Assembly (NCBI RefSeq): GCF_963676685.1
Contig: NC_092345.1
Span: forward strand, 86,183,592-86,247,591
DNA from: Mytilus edulis
Taxonomy: Eukaryota; Mollusca; Bivalvia; Mytilida; Mytilidae
DNA: 64,000 nucleotides
Reading direction: 5' to 3'
Shown here: positions 33,819 through 46,300 of the stretch, one piece after another
Layout of the letters: every line of letters begins with the position of its first letter
How positions within the stretch are numbered: the stretch's first letter is position 1
Translations under genes and position numbers: made by a program
Notes under the pieces: model-generated
Told to the model about the DNA's origin: nothing
Seen by the model: only the letters and a program-made list of their open reading frames with translations
The model's database searches: none

Positions 33819-36800
33819 ATATATATATATCACAGAAACTCCCTGTCCTTACAAAAATACCATGATGGCCAATTAAATGATACAACAAAAACTATACAGT
33901 AGTCAACAAAATTTACTTCACAAATTTGACAAAGATTTTTTTTTACAAGAAAGAAGATCGTATTGTCTACTAAAACAAATAAAAAGATATATAATATTTA
34001 ATAGTAGCACTACTTTACCAACAACAGAAAATTATATATGGTTAACGTAACCTGCTTTACAAGCAAATAATGAAAAATACAACTTCGTCCATCAGCATTT
34101 GACCGATCACATGACCAATCAATGCTATGGTAACATGAAATGAATGCCAAATGGTTTGTGATTATAAACTGTGAGATATTTTATGCTGCAAAAAAACTGA
34201 ATTCTGACATGAATGATATGGTTTTCTGATCACTTTAGATTTTGACAACTAAATGTTGATGATTTCTATGAACTTACAAGGAAAATTATTGATAGGAACA
34301 AAATTTTCAATCACAAACAACCAAATATAAATCTTTCACTGCTTGAGTTATTTTTTTGCTTAACATTAGTTATAATAATAAGGTAAAGTTCACAATATAA
34401 ATCAACAATTTAACAACTAAGTTCAAATTAGCTGTAAAAATTTGCTTATTAAAATTTCAAAAAAGAAGAAACATCATATAAAAATAATTTCTTCTAGATC
34501 TATACATGTTTTTGTGGCACTGTATACCTGACAGTGCCTAAATTCTGGAAACAATATATATTACACTGTTACAAAAAACTGATAATTATGAAAAAAGATC
34601 AAGAATTTATATAAAAAAAAAATTAAACTCCTTTATAAAAAAGATTTTAAATGTATCTTTCAAAAACTTATCTAGACATCTTCTGCCAATTGTTGCTATT
34701 GGACATCCAAAAAATAACTGGTTACCAGATCATGTTAAGTCAATTTGGAGTATTAAATTTAATAATGAAATACATTCATGAGAATATATGTCTTACTGTG
34801 CGACTAGATAATTTGTGCCAAATGCTTTATGTACAAAGCAAAAAAGCAGATTCACTTTTAGTGAGGGCAAGGATACATCAGTTTTACATATGACAGCTAA
34901 ATGACATAATAATGTAAAAATATCCACAAAAACACAATACCATTAACATGTTGTCAAGAAAAAGTGTGGAAGCTTATAAAAATACAAGATGTAAATTTAA
35001 AAGTACAGTAGCAATGTATGATGAGTATAAAAGAAGATTAACATGATGTGTTATTGACATTTTTAATGCAGGATCTGTCTGATGTGAAGTTCATTCCTTG
35101 AACACTTATAACATAATGTGTAAGACTTGAATACCCTGACTTAATCTAGAAGAAAGGGATAGCTGAACAGTTTGTACAATAAGATCACTGAATATTAGAT
35201 CATTTTATTATATTGGTATGTTACAAAACAACTGGAGCAATGGTAGACTCCAAATAAAAGTTGTGATGAAGGTCATAAATATATTACCATAAATTTCTGG
35301 AAAATTGACCTTAATATAGAACTTAAACCGAAGTAAAGATGAGAATAACAAAAAAAAATGATATATGATAAGTGCAACAAGATTCTGAGAAATGAACCAG
35401 ACTGTTAGTCTAACCAGTAAGGTAGAACAAATGAACAGACATTTCTACTGACATACACTGATATACAAATGCCTGCTGCTTTCCGCCTAAAATCTAAATG
35501 TTAACATTGTACAACCTAGTATCAGTAGAAATTATTTCAGGTGAATCTCTGTTTTAACTTATAAGTTTTATACTTGTGATACAGTAATTTCCGTAGACAA
35601 TTTTACATTAATTATGACTGAAATGGAATCAAATATTGATTTAGACATTTACAACTAAAAGCAATGCTGATTCACTATGCATTAAAACAACTTATTCACA
35701 AAAGCTGATCTTGCACACTGACATTTAAATTATGGCCACAAAGGTTTTCAACAATAATTATGAATTTGGTCAGGGTTCTGTTTAAAAATTAACAAAAAAT
35801 TATCATCAGGGTAGAAGTAATTATACCCTTGACTCCACCTATCTACCTGTCAATCATCAGTATCTCCTCCTCCTTTCTCATACAAATCATTCCTGATTTA
35901 ATTATACCATTAAAGAAAACTTTTCATTGTGACATTTCCAACAAATTCTACAAATTTCTTATCTTTTACATTTTGTATACATTTTCACTACGACTTTAAA
36001 AACTCACCTAAAAACAAACTTGATTCCTCAATTGCCAAAATTATGAATCAAAGTTTCTATAAAATCATTGACAATTAAGTTCCTAGATGTATTAAATAAA
36101 ATATAAAAGGACCTTTAAATGTATCAAAAACAATATTCAATAAATTCCTAAAATTCACACTTAGTACATTGTCTCCTATCGTATCATTTTTGGTAGTTTA
36201 AGAAGGAAAAATATTACTTCAGTGTCATTTTTAAAATAAACAAGTTTTTCACTAAAAAGATATGTGCTCTCATATATATATATATATATAATATAAAAAG
36301 AAAACTTCAATGATCAAATAATGAACATTAATTTTCAACGTCCAATTGACAATTTCACATAATTTCAAATCTTATTGTTACAAAAAAAAAATACTTTGTA
36401 ACAATGGTTTAATTAAAACAGGAACATATTTGATAACCACAAGGATCAAACAATCTTTAAAAAATATGTATACATAATATATTACAGAACAATAAATGAT
36501 AAATATAGAATTTTACAACTTTATACATGAACAATTTTTAAAATTTCCATGAAGAAAACAACACAAAATATATTCTTCTCAATTATATAACAAACATAAA
36601 AACCATCAACAAATTTGGCATGGAAACCCTTGAAATGTAATCCTTTGTTCTTTAGTGTTAACATTCTTCTGTCCAGCAGACTTAAAACAATATGACCACA
36701 TGTATAAGCAGTCAGACAAACAAACAACAACTTACCCCTAACAAACATACGGACACAGATTGCTTTATATAACAATTATTGTGACCCAATTCCAATTATA

Positions 36801-37308
36801 AATTCAAATTGTATGTATAATTTATACAACAAAAATCAATTTAGTGACAAGTGAAAGGAAAACATTTTCTTTCCAGTAAAGGAAGTAGCTTTGCAAACTA
36901 TCAAGGGGAACAACTCTATGAACGGTTCCTACACACACTGAAAGCTATCACAGTTACATATTGCACTAAGGCTGTACACTTGGGATCTACATCTCAATAT
37001 TATATACAAACTCCATTGGACATCTAAAGTCATACACTAAGTTTAATATCAAAATTACAAAAGAGACACAAGAAAAAATCACTGGTTTATTTTGAAGTGG
37101 TCCTCTCACTCAAAAGGCATGTAATTGAACAAGTATTAAAAGGAACATAACACATCTCCATCATTACACAATCTAGTAATTACAGTCCCGAATCTGTTAA
37201 CCTATCACTAATGCACAGACAGTTTCTCATTGCACCAACATATCTTTATTCTTAAGTGGCACAACCCATTGCCGTACTCTCTCAACTTCTGAAGTATTCC
37301 ATGGCATC
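33819..37308. other. AT-rich DNA downstream of the deacetylase gene, possibly 3' UTR
   Basis: No coding sequence supported on either strand. On the minus strand this lies directly after the deacetylase stop codon, so part of it is 3' UTR. It holds a (TA)n run at 36272-36295 and a small stem (GGCACTGT/ACAGTGCC, 34516-34538). The UTR length cannot be told from sequence alone. Confidence 0.5.
37245..37250 (-). promoter_or_regulatory. Candidate polyadenylation signal AATAAA
   Basis: AATAAA on the minus strand, about 60 bases after the TAA stop. In such AT-rich DNA further matches occur downstream, so this is only the first candidate. Confidence 0.4.
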
Positions 37309-37354
37309 TTATGACTCACCTTCTTCCATTGGCTCTGATTGTTCAAAAGAACTA
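37309..37354 (-). CDS. HDAC4: Class IIa HDAC exon e17, C-terminus and stop
   Basis: 46 bp; acceptor CTTTTTTTCAG. Ends [15 protein letters not shown] then TAA; HDAC4 ends with a similar EEPMEEEPPL, which supports this as the true end. Confidence 0.9.
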
Positions 37355-40300
37355 CTGAAAAAAAGAGAGAAGCAAGTAGTAAACTCCTTAAAACTAGTAC
37401 AAAGTTATACTGTCAAAGATTTGAACATTTTTACAACAATTTTTCCTTTCTATAATAATAATTTGTTTCTAATTCCAACCTGGAAAAAAATGTATTTTAA
37501 ATAAGGTAAAATGTATAGCCGTCCCTCTGTGGCATTCGCTTTTAAGATAAGTACCAAATTATACATGCAATTGTGTTTTGTTTTCTCTTTTTTTTCAGTA
37601 TGTACATGCAATTGTGTTTTTTTTTCTCTCTATTTTTTCAGTATTAAGTCAAACACTTTACAATACATTTTGTTACTGAACCAGATCTAAAAGAAGCATT
37701 GTGATTGATAAAAACAATACCAGTTATACCCCTACATATTTTCATGTTCCTTGCCCTATGTGCCAAAAGGCATAACAAGGACTAAGTAAGTAAGTAAGTC
37801 CTATGGAGGACATGTCTTGAATAAGTTTTCTCCTATAAATATTATACCTTCTCTTTCCTGCCACCATAGACAAAGAAGCTAACGCAGACACAGTATCAGC
37901 CTCCTCCATTTCTCTTTTCTGAGCCTCCATCAATGAATACTGTATTGTTCCCAGGTACTTTTGTACTACAGGCCAATATTTAGCTAGAAATGAAACAAAT
38001 AATATTTTTTATTCAGGTACATTAATATTAACTACACAAAACTGCACACATCTCAAAACCCATGATTATGCCAAAATACGAACCAAAGAGCTTCGTAGAC
38101 CTAGAGGGAAGTATGGACATTGTCTCCCTTTATTATTTTTATATGAAGACTTCAGTAAAAAAATCAAAATAAACAAAAATCAATATAAAATCAATGCTAA
38201 TGAACTCTAGCCTTCTGCATATGCATGTTTTTTCACCTCTAGTATCGTTTGTTTCGAGATTGTATGTAAATTATATAGAACAAGAATGTGTCCTCAGTAC
38301 ACGAATGCCCCACTCGCACTTTCATTTTCTATGTTCAGTGGACCGTGACATTGGGATAAAAACTCTAATTTGGCATTAAAATTAGAAAGATCATATCATA
38401 GGGAACATGTGTACTAAGTTTGAAGTTGATTGGACTTCAACTTCATCAAAAACTACCTTGACCAAAAACTTTAACCTGAAGCGGGACAGACGGACGGACG
38501 AATAGACAAACGGACGCACAGACCAGAAAACATAATGCCCCTCTACTATCGTAGGTGGGGCATAAAAAGAATCATATGATTACTGAAAATTTGTAGTATC
38601 TGATTACTAAAAGAGTATTAACAGTTAAACAATGAATTCCGTATCATCTTAAAGTTAAAGAGTCTAGTGCTTAATCAACATATGATTGTATATAAGACAA
38701 AATGAGTTCTCTGATGAGGAATCCAATACATAAACATTTTTAAGCCAATTTTTGTTAAGATTTCCCTATTATTTCAATATAAATTTAATTTTGGATGTAA
38801 CATGTCTTGTGATTGGCTGACGTACTTTTGTTTATCAGCCCATAGACATAATTTTGTCATGTGACTGTGACGTCATCAACGTTCTTATATGATTTACTCC
38901 AGTTTAAAATAGAATTAAGAATTAAATTATAAGAAACGACTGTAATATTTTTCTGTCTATTCGAAATAACATAAAAAATGTGGTGCACACTTTAAAGAAC
39001 CCTCTACACGCGTTATTCAGTGTGCACCAGATTTTTTATGTTATTTCTTCATAGACAGAAAAAATATTAAAGTCATTCCTATGATAATTTAAGGTAAAAT
39101 TTATATAAATTGCGTACCCTGAGTTTTCAAAACTTCTTCAAAAGTTTCTAAGGCTGGGGCACATGATGGTCTCTGCAGTTCTCCCTCCTGAACTGAAGGT
39201 AACTATAAAATAAAACATTACAGTATTAGTAAATATAGGTAATGTAACGCAATAGTTCCAAGATACAAACATATGATGGCTTAAAATTATTATTTATATT
39301 AAATTTTCAAAATAATTCTAATGGCTTAATTATTATTAATATTAAATTTTCAACATAATTTTAATGGCTTAATTATCATTAATATTAAATTTTCAACATA
39401 ATTTTAATAAGTTTCAATACTGTGAAAATTATCATGAATATGAATATCAAATATCCATACATTTTTTTGGACAGGTTAAACAAACTGTTAAAAATAAGAA
39501 AATGTTAGATAAACAAACCTCATCTCCAGATAATGCCTTGACACACATCTCAGCTGCATCACTGATGGCAGTCAACTCATATCCTCCTTCCAATGCTAAT
39601 ACAATCTTACCATCAGCCAATGACATTAGCTCTCTTGTCATGTGACCATAACCTTGAAAAAATACACAATTAAATGTTTACAAATTGTATTTCAGAAATA
39701 TTCATTTATTTAACCAATTGAAACTTCAAGTTTAAATATATTATTTTTGTCTCAGAATCTTAAAAGTAGCAGGTTGGATTACTGTTGAAATCACAATTTT
39801 AATTCAATAAAACCATTTCAATTTTAAGCTGCCCCCTTTAAGTACTGTTTGCTGTACATCTCTTAGTATTTACAAGACCTCTGGTACCAATTTGAAAGTT
39901 TGAACAATGACCCTAACAATCATGTCTTCAACAATGACCAAAATACTTTAGAAATATATATATTTTCTTAATCCTCAAAGGGCTCTCGTGCAGATATAGA
40001 CATTTTACACTAATCAAACAATACCCTACCGCACAATCACGATTTCAGGTGTTGGTTAACTTATATTTTTTCTAATCATACAATAATCGATCAACCATTA
40101 TCCTCAATACAGAACGTTAGTCATGTTTGCATCATATATATAAAAATTTACATTTAATTGTAAGTTAAAAAAAGGTTTTTTAGTTTTTATTTCCAATATT
40201 GTCCAAATGAAATAATACAAGTTTATCACATATCTCCTACAATGTACCCCTAATATAACTTTGTGAACAGAGTTATTTCCCTTATTTGACTGTAGCTATA

Positions 40301-43300
40301 AACTGTTTCTAGTCAGACTAGTGATATAATCTGAACCTGGTCATTGAACATCTATTATCATGACACTTTACACCTATAAAGTTATTGGTAACATTTCAAT
40401 AACAATATAAATATGTAACTATTACTTAAATTAGGTCCTACTTTCAATAATATCCCTTAACGCTTGAAATGCAAAACCAAATGATGATTCAGGGTTTGAA
40501 GAAAGGGGAGGGTAAGAGAAAAATACTTTTAAACATCAAGGCAAAACTTTTGTGGATCATTTTATGCTTAAAGAGATATTTTTTAGAGAGAAAAAGTGGG
40601 GACAAAAGTCATCTTTACCCCCAAAATGAATCCATAACTTGAAAGAACACAGTACTACTGAATTCCAGAAAAGAGCTGAAAATATGACACAAATAAATAT
40701 AACATACAGGCAGGTGAGACCTGGTATCCACCAAGAGGAGCAGGATGGCCCATTGCTGCATCAAATCCAGATGAAACTAATACAGCTTCTGGACGAAATT
40801 CTCTGGCAATGGGCATTATAATGGTTCTGAAAAATAAACAAATTGTATTTAACAAACTTTATCTTTCTTGAGTAAACTATTTTAAAGAGAGGAATTCAGC
40901 TCAGGGCTTCCAAAACGGTCATATATTCCAGTCATTTGTATAATGTCCGGTAAAAGTCCGGCTGGACAAAGCATGAAACGGTCATCTACTTTTTAGTTTT
41001 CAATGCTTTTTCGGTCATTTTAACATAAATTCACGATCTTTTTGACCCAACCTTTTGCCTTTAACATCCACACATTTCCGGTCATAAAAGTGACATGATG
41101 ATTAATTACTATCAAAACAACCCCTTCTTTAATACTTTATAATTTTAATCAAGGCTAATTAGTTGTTGGACAGCTGAAATCTACCTGTTCAGGTGACAGG
41201 TAAACTATTTTCAGTACCGGACATCATATGAATTGATCAGTCTATTCATAATTATTTTCTTACATTTACAATTGATTTAGTCCAAAAGATTAAAATTATA
41301 AGAAATTAGTTTATCAACATAATTTGATGCAAAATTAAAAAAGGTTTTAAATGAAAAATCGTCAAAACTACATTGTATGAACCAGAACATGTGTGCGCAT
41401 GTGCACAGATGGGAAATTTATTTATGCATCCTACATTTCTTCAAAAATGCTAAAATTATCATTGATACTTGTATCTAACTATCATTTCAAGTATTTTGTT
41501 GAAGAAATAACGTGGAAAGAGCTTCTTTACTCAGTCGTGCTTTGTAAACGTACACGGATTTTACGTATCCGTTTATGGTCCATGTTTTACCATTGTCAAG
41601 TCAACATCCGGATATAGAAAAATGTGATTTTAAAAACAAAAGTAAAGTTTTTGACAATGTCATTTTGCACAAATAAAGAGTCTTAGGGAGATATGAGCAC
41701 GGTGATGTGCACACTTTGAATGATGCACTGCCAATTTAACAGTTTACATCTGAACATCAAATTTATATCAAAGTAAAGTTTAAAATTGTTTTTTTTAATC
41801 TAATGTCAATCATTGGAATGGCCATCTGATTACCATAATTGCCTTTTGTGACTAAGTCTTAAGGGATTAAAATCGGGATCAGATATAAAATGTCCGGCTG
41901 GCTCAAATATTTTTTGGGAGCCCTGATTCAGCTCTGTTTATAATCATAACTACAGAAATAGTTTCACAAAAGTAACAAATTGTAATGCATCAAAATTATG
42001 TCCTATTCAGTCAGCATTTTTAAATGTTTAGCAAGTGAATCCATTGCATCTGTAATTCTTAAACATGCCATTGAATATTTTTAACTCTTTTGAAAGCTGG
42101 TTTTGAAGTATTAAATTTATACAAAGGAAGAATTCAAAAAACACATTCAACCTGTTACTAAAGATTCATGGAAATAAATTTAAACTTGATAGGTTTATCC
42201 ATTATAACCATCTAACTAAAGTATTATACTTTAGTTAATCAGAATGCTTTATGAAAGCAAGGCGACACCGAAAATAGTTTCTACCTCACAAACACTTAAA
42301 TGAATGAACATTGATGAAATGATTTCTGACTGCCATCACATCTTGCTTCAGTATGCCTACCTAAATGCTGCTAAGTATTCAGCATCACCCATTGGTGGTG
42401 TTAGCTTACCTAAATGCTGCTAAGTATTCAGCATCACCCATTGGTGGTGTTAGCTTACCTAAATGATGCTAAGTATTCAGCATCACCCATTGGTGGTGTT
42501 AGCTTACCTAAATGCTGCTAAGTATTCAGCATCACCCATTGGTGGTGTTAGCTTACCTAAATGCTGCTAAGTATTCAGCATCACCCATTGGTGGTGTCAA
42601 CAACCCTCCAAATGCAATGTTCACATTGTAACCTTGACCTTTATTTTGTCCACATTCTTCAATTGATCCTGTTCCTGGGAAAAAGTTACCACTGTCATGA
42701 CGGTGTATAGATATGTACAGTACACTTGGGTCATCATAAAATATCTGCTGCGTTGAATTACCATGATGTACATCCTAAAACAAGTAGAAAATATCATATG
42801 TGAAAATGAAAAAGCCATATCATATACTCTTTATTATATATATGTAACTAAATGGTGATTATTTTATAGATATTAATAACATATATAAAATAACAATTCA
42901 CCAAAGTTGAAAACTGCACAAAGCATCTTTTAGTAATGGTCCGAAATCTAGAAAATCCTCCTTTTTGAATGAATAAAACCCCATAACTGTGAAACATAAA
43001 ATTCTAAAATTTATAAAAATCAAAATTGAGCTAAAGTCAATAGATATAAATAATTCACTGGTTTCAGTGTTTTTGAGTTATTGTCCAACATGTTGACCAT
43101 TGACAGACAGATGCCTGGTTGCACATGGGACAATAAAACATTCAACAAATTACTTAACACTTACCCAATCAACAATCAATATCTTTTCTAACTTCATCTT
43201 TTCTCTCAATTGTTTAGCTGCAATGGCAACTGAGTTGAAATAACAGAATCCCCTGCAAGATAAACAATACCATTTCACTCAAAGCATCATCCCCCAACAA

Positions 43301-46300
43301 TCTTGTACAGTTTAAAATTATATCTATTTCAGCATAACTTACCTTCGACTTTAATATTCAAGGTTCATCTCCTTATTATAGAAGATCATCTACATTATTT
43401 GTTTGGAATGTTCCAATTTTAAAGACTATTGAATTAAAATAACAAGCTTGTAACTTCATAATTAACAGTACTCATCTTCTTTTGTAACTTTCATTTTTTG
43501 TGGGTACCAATTTTCGAGAATTGTTCCATTTTCATAAAAAATTGATTTTATGGTTTTGCTTTAGTCAGCAATTATTTTTATATGGACATTTGTAATTTGT
43601 TTAAAATTTAATTCATGTTTTCCCTGTACCAACAAAATCAAATCAAAGAAAAATGGTATTTAACGAATAATAATGAATCCATAGTACAGTATACCACATT
43701 TATTTTTATTTGTACAATAGTGACCAGTGTTTCTCACAGATTGAAAACAAGGTCTTATTTTTAAGTTGAAAGGGCATATGAAATATGTATATTTTGTAAA
43801 CAATGTATTCTGAGTAAAACAACATGTATAATGCTAGTATGTACTTACATTGGTTGGTGTGATTCTGCATGATGACCAGGTGGCCGCACAACAGCAAAAC
43901 CATTCTACAATAATATCAAAACACAATTAAAACATAGAGAGAAATATACAATCATTATCAATAATGTACACTGTAATCAACTTGCTACTTTCTAAATCAT
44001 TCTTCTTATTGCATTACTGAAAAACACTGCAAATAAAACCCGATTAATCTCAATATAAAAGAATATTCAAAGGGTAGCAACTTTTTTCTTTTCATTTATA
44101 ATGAATGGTAACAAATAAGAAACTAAATGGGATAACAATCCTTTACAGCAACTTCTATTCTATCATTTAGGCTGTCAAGTTTTATCAACATGAGCTGTAT
44201 GGATCCATCGAACAACTTACCTTCAGTTCCCGTGCTGCCACCTTTAATGACAAGTCTACAACACAGCCAACAGCCTGAAACATAAACAAAACTTTATTCA
44301 TATCATCAAAGAAAGTCCTACAATAAAATCAGTTAGAGAAATACTGTTTATCATATGATGAATGGAAAGAATGCACAAAACTAATGAGCTCTCTTTGTAG
44401 TAAAATCTGATCATTGACTGTCCAGACAACAGCTTAATCTTACACTGTTGGTTAAATCGACAAATAGACTGTCAAGCCAACATCTTAACTTGACACTGAT
44501 GTTTAAATCAGGTCATTGGATGTCTAGCCATTTATATTATTTTAAACTGATGGTTGCATGCCAATCAAACAGCTTAATTTGATATTGTTGGTTAAATTTG
44601 GTCATTACATATTCAGCAAACAGTTTCATTTTGCAACGTATTCCAATATCATTAGCTGTCCACTCAATAGAGATGTGGTATAAAATTGAGAATGGAAATG
44701 GGGAATGTGTCAAAGCGACAACAACCCAACCATAGAGCAGACAAAAGCTGAAGGCCACCAATTGGTCCTCAATGTAGCGAGAAACGTCCGCAACCAGAGT
44801 CGTCCCTCAGCTGGCCCCGAAACATAGCTACCCACCAAATTCAAATGAAGTGGATGTTAGCAATTATAGGCAACAGTACTGCCTACATTGCTTGTCCAGA
44901 CAGCCATAGGTGGATCCAGGGGGGCCTGGCCCCTCCTTTCGTGGGAAAAATTTGGTTGATTATATACGGAATCACTAAAGCATGACTAGAGTGACCCCCC
45001 TTTTTGAAAAATTCTGGATCCGCCACTGTCAACGGTATAATATTGGTTAAATCTGCTTATTAAATGTCTACGCAACAGCTTGAATTCATTACTTTTTTGT
45101 TATGTACTTTCATAATTTTTCCAATACAATTATATCAGTCCCCACACCTATTCCCCATTTAAATCATGGTTAAACAAGTTATTTTAAAATGCAGCGACAA
45201 ATACAATTTTATTTCAACTAAATTATATAACATGTACAAGTTAGGTTTACATGTGATGATTAAAATAGTCATCCTGTCGTAATGTATCAGTAGGTAAAAT
45301 GTGTAATAAAACCCATTAACACCATTATAATTGTCTTCTTATTTTACCGGAAACAATATGATATCTGATGACCTGTCCTTTGTATAAATCAATTAGACTA
45401 CAGATGTTTACTTAACAGGTGTTATAACTATAGATCAATACTGTTTGTTAGAAAATCAGTAAACAAGCTCAACATAAGTATTTGTTTTTTCCTATTCTTA
45501 TTACGTCTATATCAGCTGACGTCATCCATATTTGTCCTTGTAAATATCATTTACTAATCAACACCATTAATGTATAATGTATTATTGTAAATTCAGGAAT
45601 AATTGTGAAAAATGCGATAGGGTTATAATTGCAGTAATTAAAACTCGCATTTTGAAATTTTTTATATGAATTAAACAGTATTTTCACAATGTCGCAAAAA
45701 TTAAAAAATTGCATTTTAGTCTAAAATTGCACTATGAAATGCAGGCAATCATTTCTGTATTAACAGAATGTATGGCCTGAGATGATGTAAGGATGTGGCA
45801 ATCATTTCTGAATTAACAGAATGTATGGTCTGAGATGATGTAAGGATGTGGCAATTCATATTTATATACATGTTAGGCAAAGTCATAGATAACACTAGAA
45901 AGTGGTAGCTAGGTAATGAATCTGGCAAAAAGTCTGAGGCGAGCCTTTTGAAGTTGATCCATTCAAAAAGCCCTGCTGGTGAGGTTATTGTGAACCCTCA
46001 TATGGCTCTAAGGACCTATTATTTGTGCAGATCATTTTTGGGTCTTTTATCTTTCCCTCCCTCAAGGTTTTAAAAAAATCAAAAAACAAAAAACATTTTT
46101 TAATTTTTAACACCAAGTTTCATTGAGGTTGGAAAAAGGGGCACTATTGGGATTATAATTGTTATACTAAATTTGTTCACTTCTTGGTCCATAACCAGAC
46201 TAATCCTGAAAGGTTTACTAATTGTCATACAAGGTAACTGACATTATATATATACAATTTTATGAATGGTTTGAATATGCACAATACTACAGCCAGTGTT

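Noticed and set aside
40708-40720. Earlier donor (CAG before GTCTCACC) for exon e13
   Set aside because: It would leave e13 in phase 0 while e14 needs one leading base; the later donor restores frame and gives the conserved VSPACYGHM segment.
41393-41617. 74-codon frame as a hAT transposase remnant
   Set aside because: It is inside the hAT-like element, but I see no transposase motif in it; the element is more likely non-autonomous.
42361-42556. Extra coding exons made by the 49-bp copies
   Set aside because: 49 is not a multiple of three and each copy has no acceptor of its own; reading through the first donor hits TAA at once.
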